This document shows, in pieces, positions 28,108-37,095 of a stretch of DNA of 64,000 nucleotides. The notes under the pieces are model-generated. The model searched no databases. It saw only the letters and a list, made by a program, of their open reading frames with translations, and had not been told where the DNA came from. The position numbers and the translations under genes were made by a program. The stretch's first letter is position 1, and the number at the start of each line of letters is the position of its first letter. This DNA comes from Chengkuizengella marina (GTDB lineage Bacteria > Bacillota > Bacilli > Paenibacillales > KCTC-33759). The stretch covers positions 1-64,000 of the forward strand of contig NZ_SIJB01000026.1 in assembly GCF_009910845.1 (NCBI RefSeq), given 5' to 3'.

Positions 28108-29145
28108 TTAAGGGTGACTAGGAGATAGCTGGTATAAATATTCCAGCGCTTCTTCCATGGTCTTTACAGTTACTACATCCATATCTGACTTAATTTCTTG
28201 TGCTTTTTCAGAAGCTACTTCAAAATTCTCTTCAGGTACGAAAAACACTTCGGCCCCTTCCTTATCAGCCGCTACAATCTTACGATCAACTCCCCCGATA
28301 GCTCCAACCTGACCATTTGCATAAATCTCACCTGTACCAGCTATGAGGAGACCTTGTGTAATGTCCTCACGTACTAGCTGATTATATATCTCAAGTGAAA
28401 ACATTAACCCTGCAGATGGTCCTCTAATATTACCTGAATCAATAATGTGCTGTAAGTCAGCTAAATAAATGCCTATGCCTGGTTTTTCTTTGACTCCTTC
28501 TGAAACCTCATTATCACTCCGAAGATCCACTAATGTTAATTGAACTGTCTCATTCTGCTCTTCTCTTTCATATGTAATTGAGATCAAATCACCGACCTGA
28601 TTTCTTCCAACACTTGAATATATATCCTCAGTGGTTTTAATGTGTTGATCATTAACTGATATTATTTTATCCCCAGATTGTAATACACCATCCGCAGGAA
28701 ACCCCTCCACTGCGCCTAAAATTACAACACCATCTATAATAGATTCATAAGCAATTCCTGCCTTATTGTAAGCTACCTTAATAGCATTGCTTTGTGAATT
28801 AATCATGTTAAATGTTTGTCTTTCCAAATACTCTTCTTCTGTCTCATTTCTAAAGATATCTTCTTTTTTCACCACTATTGCGTGAGGATTAACAAAAGAA
28901 TATAAATAGTAAAAAACATTGCTGTAATTCATGCGCACCGTAGTTAACATGAATGCCCCCTTTGCATCAACATAACCATCTTCCACATTAACCATCGGTT
29001 CTAATATTTCAGCAGATCCTGGCTCATAAACAACATAGGGTGTTGGCATTAAAAATATAATGTATAAAATGGCGGAAGCGATGAGAAAAAACTTGATGTT
29101 TTTAGAAATTTTCATATCCCTATTTTTATGTTTCTGATGCTCCAT
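28108..29145 (-). CDS. ylbL: SepM/YlbL family PDZ-Lon protease
   Basis: A membrane-anchored serine protease. After one N-terminal transmembrane helix (about 15-32) comes a PDZ domain (GAVEGFPADGVLQSGDKIISVND, around 140-165) and a Lon-type Ser-Lys site: Ser244 in GPSAGLMF and Lys289 in GGVDRK. B. subtilis YlbL and streptococcal SepM are relatives, linked to DNA-damage checkpoint release and peptide processing. The start at 29145 has GGGAGG upstream; the longer frame to 29250 has none and would overlap ylbJ. Confidence 0.92.
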   Translation of the reverse strand: MEHQKHKNRDMKISKNIKFFLIASAILYIIFLMPTPYVVYEPGSAEILEPMVNVEDGYVDAKGAFMLTTVRMNYSNVFYYLYSFVNPHAIVVKKEDIFRNETEEEYLERQTFNMINSQSNAIKVAYNKAGIAYESIIDGVVILGAVEGFPADGVLQSGDKIISVNDQHIKTTEDIYSSVGRNQVGDLISITYEREEQNETVQLTLVDLRSDNEVSEGVKEKPGIGIYLADLQHIIDSGNIRGPSAGLMFSLEIYNQLVREDITQGLLIAGTGEIYANGQVGAIGGVDRKIVAADKEGAEVFFVPEENFEVASEKAQEIKSDMDVVTVKTMEEALEYLYQLSPSHP

Positions 29146-29227
29146 TTTCAATTTCCTCCCAGATGGTCTATTTGGACAAACTTTAGCGTAAACATGTACC
29201 ATTGTAAAGCAAATGAGGTGAAAAAGC

Positions 29228-30466
29228 ATGTCACGATTGAATTTTAACATGAATCATCGCTTTTTTACATTTTTACTAGCCATGTGTGCAGCCTTCCTTG
29301 TTCTATTTATTATTATATTTCCAGAAGAGGCTTTTCAATCCTCATTACAAGGATTAAATATTTGGTGGAAAATTGTTTTCCCATCACTACTCCCCTTTTT
29401 CATTTTATCTGAAATTTTAATCGCGTTTGGTGTAATTCGTATGTTTGGAGTTTGGTTGGAACCACTAATGAGGTTTTTATTTAAAGTACCAGGGGTAGGA
29501 GGATGGGCACTTGCAATGGGGTGGACTGTAGGATATCCATCTAGTGCTCAGATCACATCAAATATAAGACAACAAAATCTAATAACAAGAGATGAAGGTG
29601 AAAAAATACTTGCTATCTCTCACTCAAGCAGTCCCATATTTATTATCAATGTCATTGCTATAGGTTTTTTTCATCACATGCAGCTTGGTTTATTCATTAT
29701 GACCATTCATTTTATTTCATTATTATTACTAGGATTTGTACTCCGATTATATTATGGAGACACTTCAAATAAACTTTTGACTGAGAACAATCATTTCATT
29801 ATAAGAAGTATAAGGGCAATGTTTCAAGCACATCAACAGGATGGAAGAACATTTGGTAAATTACTTGGTGATGCTGTTATTTCCTCTATACAAAACTTGT
29901 TAATGATCGGTGGCACCATGATGTTGTTTGCCGTAATTATCAAGATGATTACCTTAACAAACTTTTTGCTTCTAATAAATAAGTTACTAACACATTTTTT
30001 TAAAATCACCAATCTTTCTGATAATACATTAGCTTCCATCACTACCGGATGGTTTGAATTAAATCTTGGTGCATATCAAATTAGCACAGCACAATCGATA
30101 CCTTTTATTTGGCAAATTGCTTTGATTTGTAGTTTGTTAGCTTGGAGCGGTTTTTCCGTTCATCTACAGGTTAAAAGCCTCATTCAAAATACAGATTTAC
30201 GTTATCGTTCGTTTTTCGTATCTAGAATGTTGCAAGCACTATTTTCCTTTGCATTAACATTTTTACTTTGGAAACCGTATCAAATCTTATTTTCTAATGT
30301 TGAACCTAGTTTTTTAAACACCGCTCCTAAATACGTGGAAACTTCTAACACAGTTTGGTCTATTTGGGAAAGTACATTTATTTTTATACTCATCCTATTG
30401 TGCACAATGCTCTTTCTATCTATAATAATCTCAATTTTTAAAGCCGTTTTCCATAAATTCGTTTGA
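29228..30466 (+). CDS. ylbJ: Sporulation integral membrane protein YlbJ
   Basis: A 412-residue polytopic membrane protein with Gate/nucleoside-recognition domains, made in the mother cell and needed for heat-resistant spores in B. subtilis. Hydrophobic segments are visible from residue 13 to the C-terminus, with the characteristic WWKIVFPSLLPFFILSE near 38-54 and GWTVGYPSSAQ near 97. GAGGTG lies 8 bases before the ATG. It diverges from sepM and converges with coaD. Confidence 0.94.
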   Translation: MSRLNFNMNHRFFTFLLAMCAAFLVLFIIIFPEEAFQSSLQGLNIWWKIVFPSLLPFFILSEILIAFGVIRMFGVWLEPLMRFLFKVPGVGGWALAMGWTVGYPSSAQITSNIRQQNLITRDEGEKILAISHSSSPIFIINVIAIGFFHHMQLGLFIMTIHFISLLLLGFVLRLYYGDTSNKLLTENNHFIIRSIRAMFQAHQQDGRTFGKLLGDAVISSIQNLLMIGGTMMLFAVIIKMITLTNFLLLINKLLTHFFKITNLSDNTLASITTGWFELNLGAYQISTAQSIPFIWQIALICSLLAWSGFSVHLQVKSLIQNTDLRYRSFFVSRMLQALFSFALTFLLWKPYQILFSNVEPSFLNTAPKYVETSNTVWSIWESTFIFILILLCTMLFLSIIISIFKAVFHKFV

Positions 30467-30519
30467 CAAGAAACGATCATTCCCACAATCATACTATTAC
30501 AATAGAATTAAAAACATCT

Positions 30520-31023
<504 letters not shown>

Positions 31024-31040
31024 TCAACACCTCATTTTAT

Positions 31041-31607
31041 TCATTCACTATCATAATCATATACCGTAACAGCAGTATCACCATAAACTAACCTACGGTC
31101 GTTTTTTAGTTTTCCTATGTGACTGTTATATGTATGTACCGCATCATGTTCTACAACAACGATAGCACCATTTTGAAAAAGGGAAAGCGAGTCCATTTGT
31201 TGCAAAATATCCTCCGTCATTTCTAATTTATAAGGAGGATCTAAAAATACTAAATCAAATTTCAATTTACGTTTTGCACAAACCTTCAGAGCTCTTTTTG
31301 CATCATTTCGATACACTTCTGCTTGTCCAGTCTGCCCTACGGCACTAATATTTCCTTTAATTACTTCTATGCTTTTTGGGTTAATATCTATAAAAATTCC
31401 TCGGTCCATCCCCCTGCTGATCGCTTCTATACCCAATGCTCCTGTACCTGCAAATAAATCCAATACAGTCCCACCTGAAAAATAGGGACCTATCCTACTA
31501 AATATTGCTTCCTTTACTTTATCGGTAGTTGGCCTCGTATGAATCCCTGGAACCGCTTTTAACTTTCTACCTTTAGAGACTCCCGATATCACTCTCAACA
31601 CATTCAC
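31041..31607 (-). CDS. rsmD: 16S rRNA (guanine966-N2)-methyltransferase RsmD
   Basis: RsmD methylates G966 of 16S rRNA. MRVISG-like N-terminus (LRVISGVSKGRKLKAVPG) binds RNA, DLFAGTGALGIEAISRG near 50-66 binds S-adenosylmethionine, and the catalytic motif is DPPY near 124-127. The length of 188 residues is normal. It is upstream of coaD and probably shares its transcript. Confidence 0.95.
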   Translation of the reverse strand: MNVLRVISGVSKGRKLKAVPGIHTRPTTDKVKEAIFSRIGPYFSGGTVLDLFAGTGALGIEAISRGMDRGIFIDINPKSIEVIKGNISAVGQTGQAEVYRNDAKRALKVCAKRKLKFDLVFLDPPYKLEMTEDILQQMDSLSLFQNGAIVVVEHDAVHTYNSHIGKLKNDRRLVYGDTAVTVYDYDSE

Positions 31608-32230
31608 CTGCTTATTACATTTTCATTAAATATGTACGTTGCTATCGTATCATATTCTGCATGTCTTTAAAATACATGCACAAATAGTTGGTCATTCTTA
31701 TGTATATTTTCTCAAAAAAGGGCAAAAATTAAAATTAACGGCATCAAAAATGTCGTAGATAACCGCGGAGAAGACTTACGTTTCCCCATAAGCTCTTCAT
31801 CCGGTTTCTCCTCTCCCATGAGGTACCTGTGAGAACAGGTACCAAAAGAAAAAAACGCAGGATAATACCTGCGTTTTTTCTGTATCCTCAAAATAACCAT
31901 CTAAAACTTAAAAAGAGAGCTACTAACATAAGTGTCAGCAGCTAATGGGGAAAAAATAAAAAACCGTTTGATTCATCCAACTCACGTGGTTCATTTTTGT
32001 CGAAAATTGATGTACATGAGTTTTAGAGAAATATCTCCATTTTATAAGTCAAATCTAGTAAAATTGACTCACGTGAATCACTTAATATTAGAATAACAGA
32101 ACTGCTCTTTTATTACCACTATATTTTTATTACAAATCCGCAACGTCTGATGGCAAGACTTCTCCTGAATTCATATAATAAATTTCCACAATTACAAATG
32201 TTTTTTGTCAAAAAAAGAAACTTATTTATT
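31608..32230. other. Long intergenic region between rsmD and the yolD-like gene
   Basis: No convincing gene is present over 620 bases. A minus-strand frame at 31712-31900 runs through the terminator; its last 35 codons (MGEEKPDEEL onward, ending in the hydrophobic TTFLMPLILIFALF) could encode a tiny membrane peptide, but the ribosome binding site is weak. GGGAGAGGAG at 31806-31817 better suits an 18-codon frame beginning MKSLWGN at 31800. A hairpin GGTACCTG/CAGGTACC lies at 31823-31844. ACTCACGTG occurs twice, at 31980 and 32066. Confidence 0.4.
31850..31879. terminator. Bidirectional intrinsic terminator
   Basis: AAAAAACGCAGG / CCTGCGTTTTTT with a six-base loop: a 12-pair perfect stem with T tracts on both strands. 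On the minus strand it would end the Y-polymerase/YolD transcript about 350 bases after the last stop codon. Confidence 0.85.
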
Positions 32231-32566
32231 TCATTTCACATCCATGATGTTATCAAATTGAATCCATTGGCAATCATCATTATAACATTGTAATTTAATA
32301 CGCCTTATTGCAGAATCCATCTTGCTGACTATTCCTGTTACAAATTGATTTTTTCCATTTTCATTAAATATCTCTATTGTAATCTCTTCATCATCCATCA
32401 TTGAATCTGATAAACGTTGTGATATGATCCCAACTTGTTCGTCTATAAGTTGTGGTTTCTTTTTCTTCTTACGTTGTTCATTATACAAATTAATACGCTC
32501 TTTGTGCTCTGGAAGCATCATTCGGCTAGATTCCCACAAGCCATTTCCCTCTAACTTTTTACTCAC
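32231..32566 (-). CDS. YolD-like protein
   Basis: A 111-residue YolD-family protein. The core WESSRMMLPEHKERINLYNEQ (split: WESSRMMLPEH, ERINLY) near 11-31 is the family signature. These proteins are encoded beside Y-family polymerases in Bacillus genomes and phages and are probably accessory factors, in the way UmuD-type proteins assist UmuC. The start codon overlaps the polymerase stop by four bases, so the two are translationally coupled and co-regulated by the LexA-type boxes upstream. Confidence 0.9.
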   Translation of the reverse strand: MSKKLEGNGLWESSRMMLPEHKERINLYNEQRKKKKKPQLIDEQVGIISQRLSDSMMDDEEITIEIFNENGKNQFVTGIVSKMDSAIRRIKLQCYNDDCQWIQFDNIMDVK

Positions 32567-33801
32567 TTATAATGCCCTCCAATCTTAGCCGCTCTATCTT
32601 TAGCTTGACCCGCTTCAGCCACGGAAACTGCTCGCATAATAATGGCATCCCCATACCTGTCCTTTAACCCATCTGTTGCCTTTTCCAACGAACGATCTTT
32701 TTCAAATGGATCAAACCAGCTCAATTGAAATTCGTGATCACTAACTAACTGCGTTAAAGAAACCCCGAGACTACGTATAGGTGAACCGTCCCAATGTGTA
32801 TAAAATAACTGGCGAACAGTTTCATATACTTCATTCGTTACATTTGTTGGAGCTGCTATTTTTTTCTGTCTATGAAACCCAGTAGGACGATCAAAATTAG
32901 CTCCTCTGCATCCTACAGAAATAACAGATCCCATATAACCTTTCGTGCGGCACCTGCGACAAACCAACTCTGTTAACTCTAGTAAAATTACCTCAAGCTC
33001 AGTTTTGCTCCAATAATCTCTCGGTAATGTCATTTGGTGTCCAATTCCTTTTTGCATTTCGTGGGTTTGAGGGGTTACTGGAGAAGCATCCAGGCCCTTA
33101 GCAATTTTCCAAAGTAACTCTCCGTTCACTCCCCATTTTTCTCGAAGTTTAGAAAGTGGTGTATTTGCTAAATCTCCTATGGTGTGAATCCCCAAACGCA
33201 ATAAATGTGTATTCATTCGAGAACCTACTAAAAACAGTTTGTGGATGGGCAAGGGCCAAAGCACAGCTTGCAAATCTTTTTTAGGAAGCCCGAAAATTCC
33301 TTTTTTATTTTTTTTAGCAAAGTTATCACACGCCATTTTTGCAACTACCTTACAATAGCTGATCCCTATTCTGGTGTATACGCCCGTAGCATCCATAATT
33401 TTTTCTTGAATTTGCTCAGCTATATACTCTGGTGCGCCAAATAAATGCTGTGTATTTGTAAGATCTAGAAACTGTTCATCAATAGAATAAGGTTCAACTA
33501 AATCGGTGAAAGTTTCCAAAAGTCGAGTAATTTGAAAAGAAACATCAATATAGAATTGCATTTGAGGTTTTAACACGATTAAATCGGGACACTTTCCCAT
33601 CGCTTCCCCCAATCGTTCCGCTGTCACCACCCCTTTTTTCTTTGCTAATGGACAAGCTGCCAGAACAATACCTGATCTTCGTGCAGGATCTCCGGCCACT
33701 ACAACAGGTTTATTTTTATATTGCGGATGTGCTGCCTTTTCAACCGAAGCGTAAAATGACTGACAGTCAACCAGCATAATTACACGCTCTTTTTTATGCA
33801 T
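32563..33801 (-). CDS. Y-family DNA polymerase (UvrX/YqjW type)
   Basis: A translesion DNA polymerase of the DinB/UmuC superfamily, closest in style to UvrX and YqjW. The palm motif MLVDCQSFYASVEKA near 9-23 gives the first metal-binding Asp, YSIDEQFLDLT near 104-114 the catalytic Asp-Glu pair, and helix-hairpin-helix RLGIHTIGDLANTP lies near 195-208. The little-finger domain is at the C-terminus. The length of 412 residues is normal. AGGGTGATG precedes the ATG. Two LexA-type boxes upstream imply SOS induction. Confidence 0.92.
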   Translation of the reverse strand: MHKKERVIMLVDCQSFYASVEKAAHPQYKNKPVVVAGDPARRSGIVLAACPLAKKKGVVTAERLGEAMGKCPDLIVLKPQMQFYIDVSFQITRLLETFTDLVEPYSIDEQFLDLTNTQHLFGAPEYIAEQIQEKIMDATGVYTRIGISYCKVVAKMACDNFAKKNKKGIFGLPKKDLQAVLWPLPIHKLFLVGSRMNTHLLRLGIHTIGDLANTPLSKLREKWGVNGELLWKIAKGLDASPVTPQTHEMQKGIGHQMTLPRDYWSKTELEVILLELTELVCRRCRTKGYMGSVISVGCRGANFDRPTGFHRQKKIAAPTNVTNEVYETVRQLFYTHWDGSPIRSLGVSLTQLVSDHEFQLSWFDPFEKDRSLEKATDGLKDRYGDAIIMRAVSVAEAGQAKDRAAKIGGHYK

Positions 33802-33820
33802 TTCTTCATCACCCTAAATA

Positions 33821-33832
33821 GAATATATGTTC
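33821..33832 (-). promoter_or_regulatory. LexA-type box proximal to the Y-family polymerase gene
   Basis: GAATATATGTTC matches the Gram-positive LexA box GAAC-N4-GTTC at seven of eight specified bases. It lies 20 bases upstream of the start codon. Confidence 0.6.
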
Positions 33833-33857
33833 CTATACTTATTGTATTCAATATATC

Positions 33858-33869
33858 GAACATATATTC
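33858..33869 (-). promoter_or_regulatory. LexA-type box distal to the Y-family polymerase gene
   Basis: CGAACATATATTCT contains GAAC-ATAT-ATTC, again one base off GAAC-N4-GTTC. The two boxes lie 37 bases apart and flank a TACAAT -10-like sequence, an arrangement suited to SOS repression. Confidence 0.6.
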
Positions 33870-34017
33870 TTAATTCAACCGGTTAATTTTTACAGAAAGC
33901 GATAAACCCATATGTAGCAAAGCTTATTTACGTGCATACACTTTACGGAAATTTGACCAAAAATCAACGGAAAAGTGGTAGTTATATAAACAAATGTGGA
34001 AAAATAAGAAAACCATT

Positions 34018-35085
34018 CTATAAACCAAAATTATAATTAGGATATACATACGGTTCAGCAGGAGTATCAATTCTAATGATTTCCTTCACGTTTACTTTCA
34101 TAATCTCAAAGTCATTAAATGTTGTTTTATCAATCGTTCCAATAATCGTAACCCATTCGTCATCCGCCCAACTTTCTGCATCATTATATTCCAAAAACAC
34201 ACCATAAGGTGAAGCATCAGCTGAGCAGCATTGAACTGCAAAACGACCTACAGCAAATTCATTCTCATTCATACCATCCGCTCGAAATATAAATCCACTG
34301 ATTTCAATCTTTTTCCCTATAAACGCATCCAAGAATAAATCCAATGTTGTTAAGGTTTCAATATAAATGTCTTCTTGCACCTGGATGATATCTTGGGTAT
34401 AAATTTGTTTTCCATAATTTGCATACACTTCTGTGAAGATTTCAGAAGCAAATAATGAATCTAAATCTTCTTCAGACTGCTCTGTCATTGTTTTTGATGA
34501 TGGATCCACTATGCTTTCTTGGGGTTGTACTTCTGTTAACTCCTCCGTCTCATCGTCTGTGTAAGGGTATGATGTTTCAATAATAATCTCTACTCCATTT
34601 AACATATCATTTTTGGGATTTGCATTATTGAAATCATCACTATTCATTTCATTCTTTGAAGATATATCTTCTGACTCCACTTTTTGTGTTATTTCGTTAG
34701 ATTCATCAGTTTTTAAAGAGTTTGCTGAACTAAAATTAACCCCTTTTTGCTCTGCCATTTGACTTCCTAAAATTGTATCGGGAGTTAAAAAACCTAAAAG
34801 AATGGGCATTAAAAAAACGGAGTAAACAATCAAGCTTTTAAAAGAAGACGGAGTTGTATGGCTGTGCCCACAGTTACAGTGAACACCATGTTGATCTTTC
34901 TTCATGAAAAAATAATAAATATGATATAAAGCAACAATAAACAATCCAAGTGCAGCTAACTTTACATAGATTTCCATACGGGGAGCAATATACAACTGAA
35001 GGTCCCCTTTTTTATCAAGAAATACAATATAAACAAAAAATCCTAAAAATATAAACCCTTTAATAAAATGATGAATACGACTCAT
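34018..35085 (-). CDS. TIGR03943 family protein (YcgQ type), permease partner
   Basis: A 355-residue protein with three or four N-terminal hydrophobic segments (about 10-25, 40-62, 85-105), including a Cys/His motif HCNCGHSHTTP near 73-83 that could bind metal. A long acidic linker leads to a soluble C-terminal domain (from about 225). This domain has VGRFAVQCCSADASPYG, the family signature. It belongs to TIGR03943/DUF1980, always encoded with an UPF0718 permease. The transported substrate is unknown, but the Zur-type box upstream of the pair points to metal homeostasis. Confidence 0.85.
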   Translation of the reverse strand: MSRIHHFIKGFIFLGFFVYIVFLDKKGDLQLYIAPRMEIYVKLAALGLFIVALYHIYYFFMKKDQHGVHCNCGHSHTTPSSFKSLIVYSVFLMPILLGFLTPDTILGSQMAEQKGVNFSSANSLKTDESNEITQKVESEDISSKNEMNSDDFNNANPKNDMLNGVEIIIETSYPYTDDETEELTEVQPQESIVDPSSKTMTEQSEEDLDSLFASEIFTEVYANYGKQIYTQDIIQVQEDIYIETLTTLDLFLDAFIGKKIEISGFIFRADGMNENEFAVGRFAVQCCSADASPYGVFLEYNDAESWADDEWVTIIGTIDKTTFNDFEIMKVNVKEIIRIDTPAEPYVYPNYNFGL

Positions 35086-35102
35086 ATTTACTAAACCCCC
35101 TC

Positions 35103-36002
35103 CTAAGCAAATAATAAATGCTGAATGAAAATAGAACTAAAGAGAACGATGATAAAGATAAGTAAAGATAATACAACAATAAATCTTGTTTTAAATACTG
35201 ATAACATCATCAGTGTATTTTTCAAGTCAAGCATCGGTCCAAATACTAAAAATGATAATAATGAACCTGCAGAGAAAGTCGTTGCAAAAGAAGAAGCAAT
35301 AAATGCATCTGAAGTAGAACATAACGATAAAATATACCCTAATCCCATCATAAATAAATAGGAACTCCATTGTCCTTGTCCAATTTCAACAAGCTCAGCA
35401 CGACTTACAGTAACTTGGATGATAGCTGTAATCAAAGCACCAAAAATTAAATACTTACCCATTTCAAAAAATTCTTCTGATGCATGAGCTAAAACAGAGA
35501 TAAATTTACTTTTAACATTTTGGGAATGATGATGATGTATATGTAAATGTTCATTGACATTTAAAGACCGCTTGTTTTTCAAAGGATTTATTTTAATAAA
35601 TTTATATATGATTAGTCCTATGATAAAAGCAGTTACAAAAGCTAATCCCATACGAGAATAAGCTATTTCTGGTTGATTGCGAAACGCCATATATGTGGAA
35701 GCGAATACGATAGGATTAATGATAGGTCCTGACAATATGTATACTGTACCTATGTAAAGAGGCATTCCTTTCAACATCAACCTTCTAACGATAGGAATCA
35801 TTCCACATTCACAAAGTGGAAAAATTAAACCAAGAAAGCAACCAACAATAACCCCAAGTATTGGATTTTTAGGAATCATTTTGGCAATCATTTTTTCAGA
35901 AACAAACACACTTAACAGCGAAGACACTAAAACTCCTAGTAATATAAAAGGAAATGCTTCTAATAGAATACTCAAAAAAATAGTTTTAAAATTTTGAAAC
36001 AT
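35103..36002 (-). CDS. UPF0718 family permease (YcgR type)
   Basis: A membrane permease of the DUF318/COG0701 family with about eight hydrophobic segments. LIFPLCECGMIPIVRRLM near 60-77 is the conserved core, and a histidine-rich loop HLHIHHHHS lies near 155-163, suiting metal binding. The start is uncertain: the conserved N-terminus begins MFQNFKTIFLSILLEA at 36002, but GGGGAG lies 14 bases away, and TTG at 36035 or GTG at 36044 fit AAGGGG better. It lies 17 bases upstream of the TIGR03943 gene, and both are downstream of a Zur-type box. Confidence 0.85.
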   Translation of the reverse strand: MFQNFKTIFLSILLEAFPFILLGVLVSSLLSVFVSEKMIAKMIPKNPILGVIVGCFLGLIFPLCECGMIPIVRRLMLKGMPLYIGTVYILSGPIINPIVFASTYMAFRNQPEIAYSRMGLAFVTAFIIGLIIYKFIKINPLKNKRSLNVNEHLHIHHHHSQNVKSKFISVLAHASEEFFEMGKYLIFGALITAIIQVTVSRAELVEIGQGQWSSYLFMMGLGYILSLCSTSDAFIASSFATTFSAGSLLSFLVFGPMLDLKNTLMMLSVFKTRFIVVLSLLIFIIVLFSSIFIQHLLFA

Positions 36003-36051
36003 CGTTATATTTTTTTCTCCCCACTCAAATACCAAACATTCCACCCCTTAA

Positions 36052-36066
36052 TCGTTATCATTACGA
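36052..36066 (-). promoter_or_regulatory. Zur-type operator upstream of the permease pair
   Basis: TCGTTATCATTACGA differs in one base from the B. subtilis Zur core TCGTAAT-N-ATTACGA. It overlaps the expected promoter of the permease genes. This would make them derepressed in zinc starvation, an inference from the motif only. Confidence 0.65.
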
Positions 36067-36142
36067 TTAATATAATTTTAGTCTATGAAAGTTTATTGGT
36101 CAATATGATTGTATACATTCTTTTATTAAATTTAATTCCTAT

Positions 36143-36170
36143 TTGCATAAAATAACTGTAAAATGATAAT
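36143..36170 (+). promoter_or_regulatory. SigA-like promoter of acuA
   Basis: TTGCAT at 36143-36148 and GATAAT at 36165-36170, with 16-base spacing, 31 bases before the acuA ATG. Confidence 0.5.
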
Positions 36171-36200
36171 AAGGATTTATTTTTTGAAAGGGGAATCAGT

Positions 36201-36833
36201 ATGGAACATATAAAAATCCCTCATCAACAAGAATTAAAATTTAAAGATAAAACAATTTACATAGAAGGTCCAGTTTCTTCAGCCGAATTAAGAGAGTTAA
36301 CTATGCATGAACATTTAGTTGCCTTTCGTGAGCCTGAAGAACAACAAAAAGCACTAATAGAAATTACCGATTTGCCAGAAGGTAGAATCATCATTGCTCG
36401 AAACGAAAATATCGTCGTAGGTTACGTTACCTTCCACTATGCTGATGAATTAGAAAGATGGTCAAAAGGAAATATGGAAGATTTAATAGAACTGGGTGCT
36501 ATAGAAGTCGCTTTCCCCTATCGATCTTACGGTTTGGGTAAAAAGATGATTCAACATGCTTTTTTTGAAAATCAAATGGAAAACTATATAGTATTTACGA
36601 CAGAATATTACTGGCACTGGGATTTAAAAGGCAGCGGCTTAAGTGTTTGGGATTATAGAAAAATGATGGAGAGATTGATGGAATCTGCTGGAATGACATG
36701 GTACGCCACAGATGATCCTGAAATCTGTTCACATCCTGCAAACTGTTTAATGGTACGCATAGGAAAAAACGTGCCAATGAGTTCAGAGGAAAAATTTGAT
36801 AAAGTCCGTTTCCAACGACGTTTCATGTACTAA
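36201..36833 (+). CDS. acuA: Acetoin utilization protein AcuA, GNAT acetyltransferase
   Basis: AcuA is a GNAT-fold lysine acetyltransferase that inactivates acetyl-CoA synthetase AcsA by acetylation in B. subtilis. The length (210 residues) matches. The acetyl-CoA binding region is visible as VAFPYRSYGLGKKMIQHAF near 97-115, and the C-terminal HWDLKGSGLSVWDYRKMMERLM block is typical of AcuA. AAAGGGG precedes the ATG. In B. subtilis acuA-acuB-acuC form an operon; here acuB is absent and a 270-base repeat region separates acuA from acuC. Confidence 0.93.
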   Translation: MEHIKIPHQQELKFKDKTIYIEGPVSSAELRELTMHEHLVAFREPEEQQKALIEITDLPEGRIIIARNENIVVGYVTFHYADELERWSKGNMEDLIELGAIEVAFPYRSYGLGKKMIQHAFFENQMENYIVFTTEYYWHWDLKGSGLSVWDYRKMMERLMESAGMTWYATDDPEICSHPANCLMVRIGKNVPMSSEEKFDKVRFQRRFMY

Positions 36834-36836
36834 GAT

Positions 36837-36890
36837 ACCCACAAAAGTGAAGAGAAGCTTTGTAGGTTAGTCCTATTACTTTTGCGGGGG
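36837..36890 (+). repeat. Short intergenic repeat element, copy B1
   Basis: A 54-base unit starting ACCCACAAAAGTGAAG three bases after the acuA stop and ending ATTACTTTTGCGGGGG. The ends pair over 11 positions with one A-C mismatch, the same asymmetry as copies A1 and B2. It contains no GGA hairpin. Confidence 0.7.
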
Positions 36891-36907
36891 CCGGACACAT
36901 AGCAAAA

Positions 36908-37079
36908 CCCCAAAAAGTGAAGTAATACTTCTATGTTTATCCCCAGTTCTTGGATGAACTGGTGCCAGTGTTCAGCCAGCTCAAGGATGTGCTGGTGCCA
37001 GAATTGTCACATGGAGGTGACAGTTTATGATTGGCCACATGGACGTGGTGTGATCTTAACTGGGGAATACTTTTCGGGG
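36908..37079 (+). repeat. Long repeat element with four GGA hairpins, copy B2 (candidate CsrA-binding RNA)
   Basis: A 172-base non-coding unit bounded by CCCCAAAAAGTGAAG and GAATACTTTTCGGGG. Inside are four consecutive hairpins: CCAGTTC-TTGGAT-GAACTGG (36943-36962); CCAGC with inner C-G pair and loop AAGGAT, then GCTGG (36976-36995); TGTCAC-ATGGAG-GTGACA (37005-37022); and GCCAC-ATGGAC-GTGGT (37034-37049). Each has GGA at positions 3-5 of a six-base loop. The last two match ACANGGANGU exactly and the second matches CARGGAUGU. CCCCAGTT (36941-36948) can also pair with AACTGGGG (37058-37065). It lies between acuA and acuC in the transcribed orientation. Confidence 0.75.
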
Positions 37080-37095
37080 ACCCCATAAACCTAAA

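Noticed and set aside
31712-31900. 62-codon minus-strand frame upstream of rsmD
   Set aside because: Its first third is the terminator hairpin at 31850-31879. Only the last 35 codons could be real and they lack a convincing ribosome binding site.
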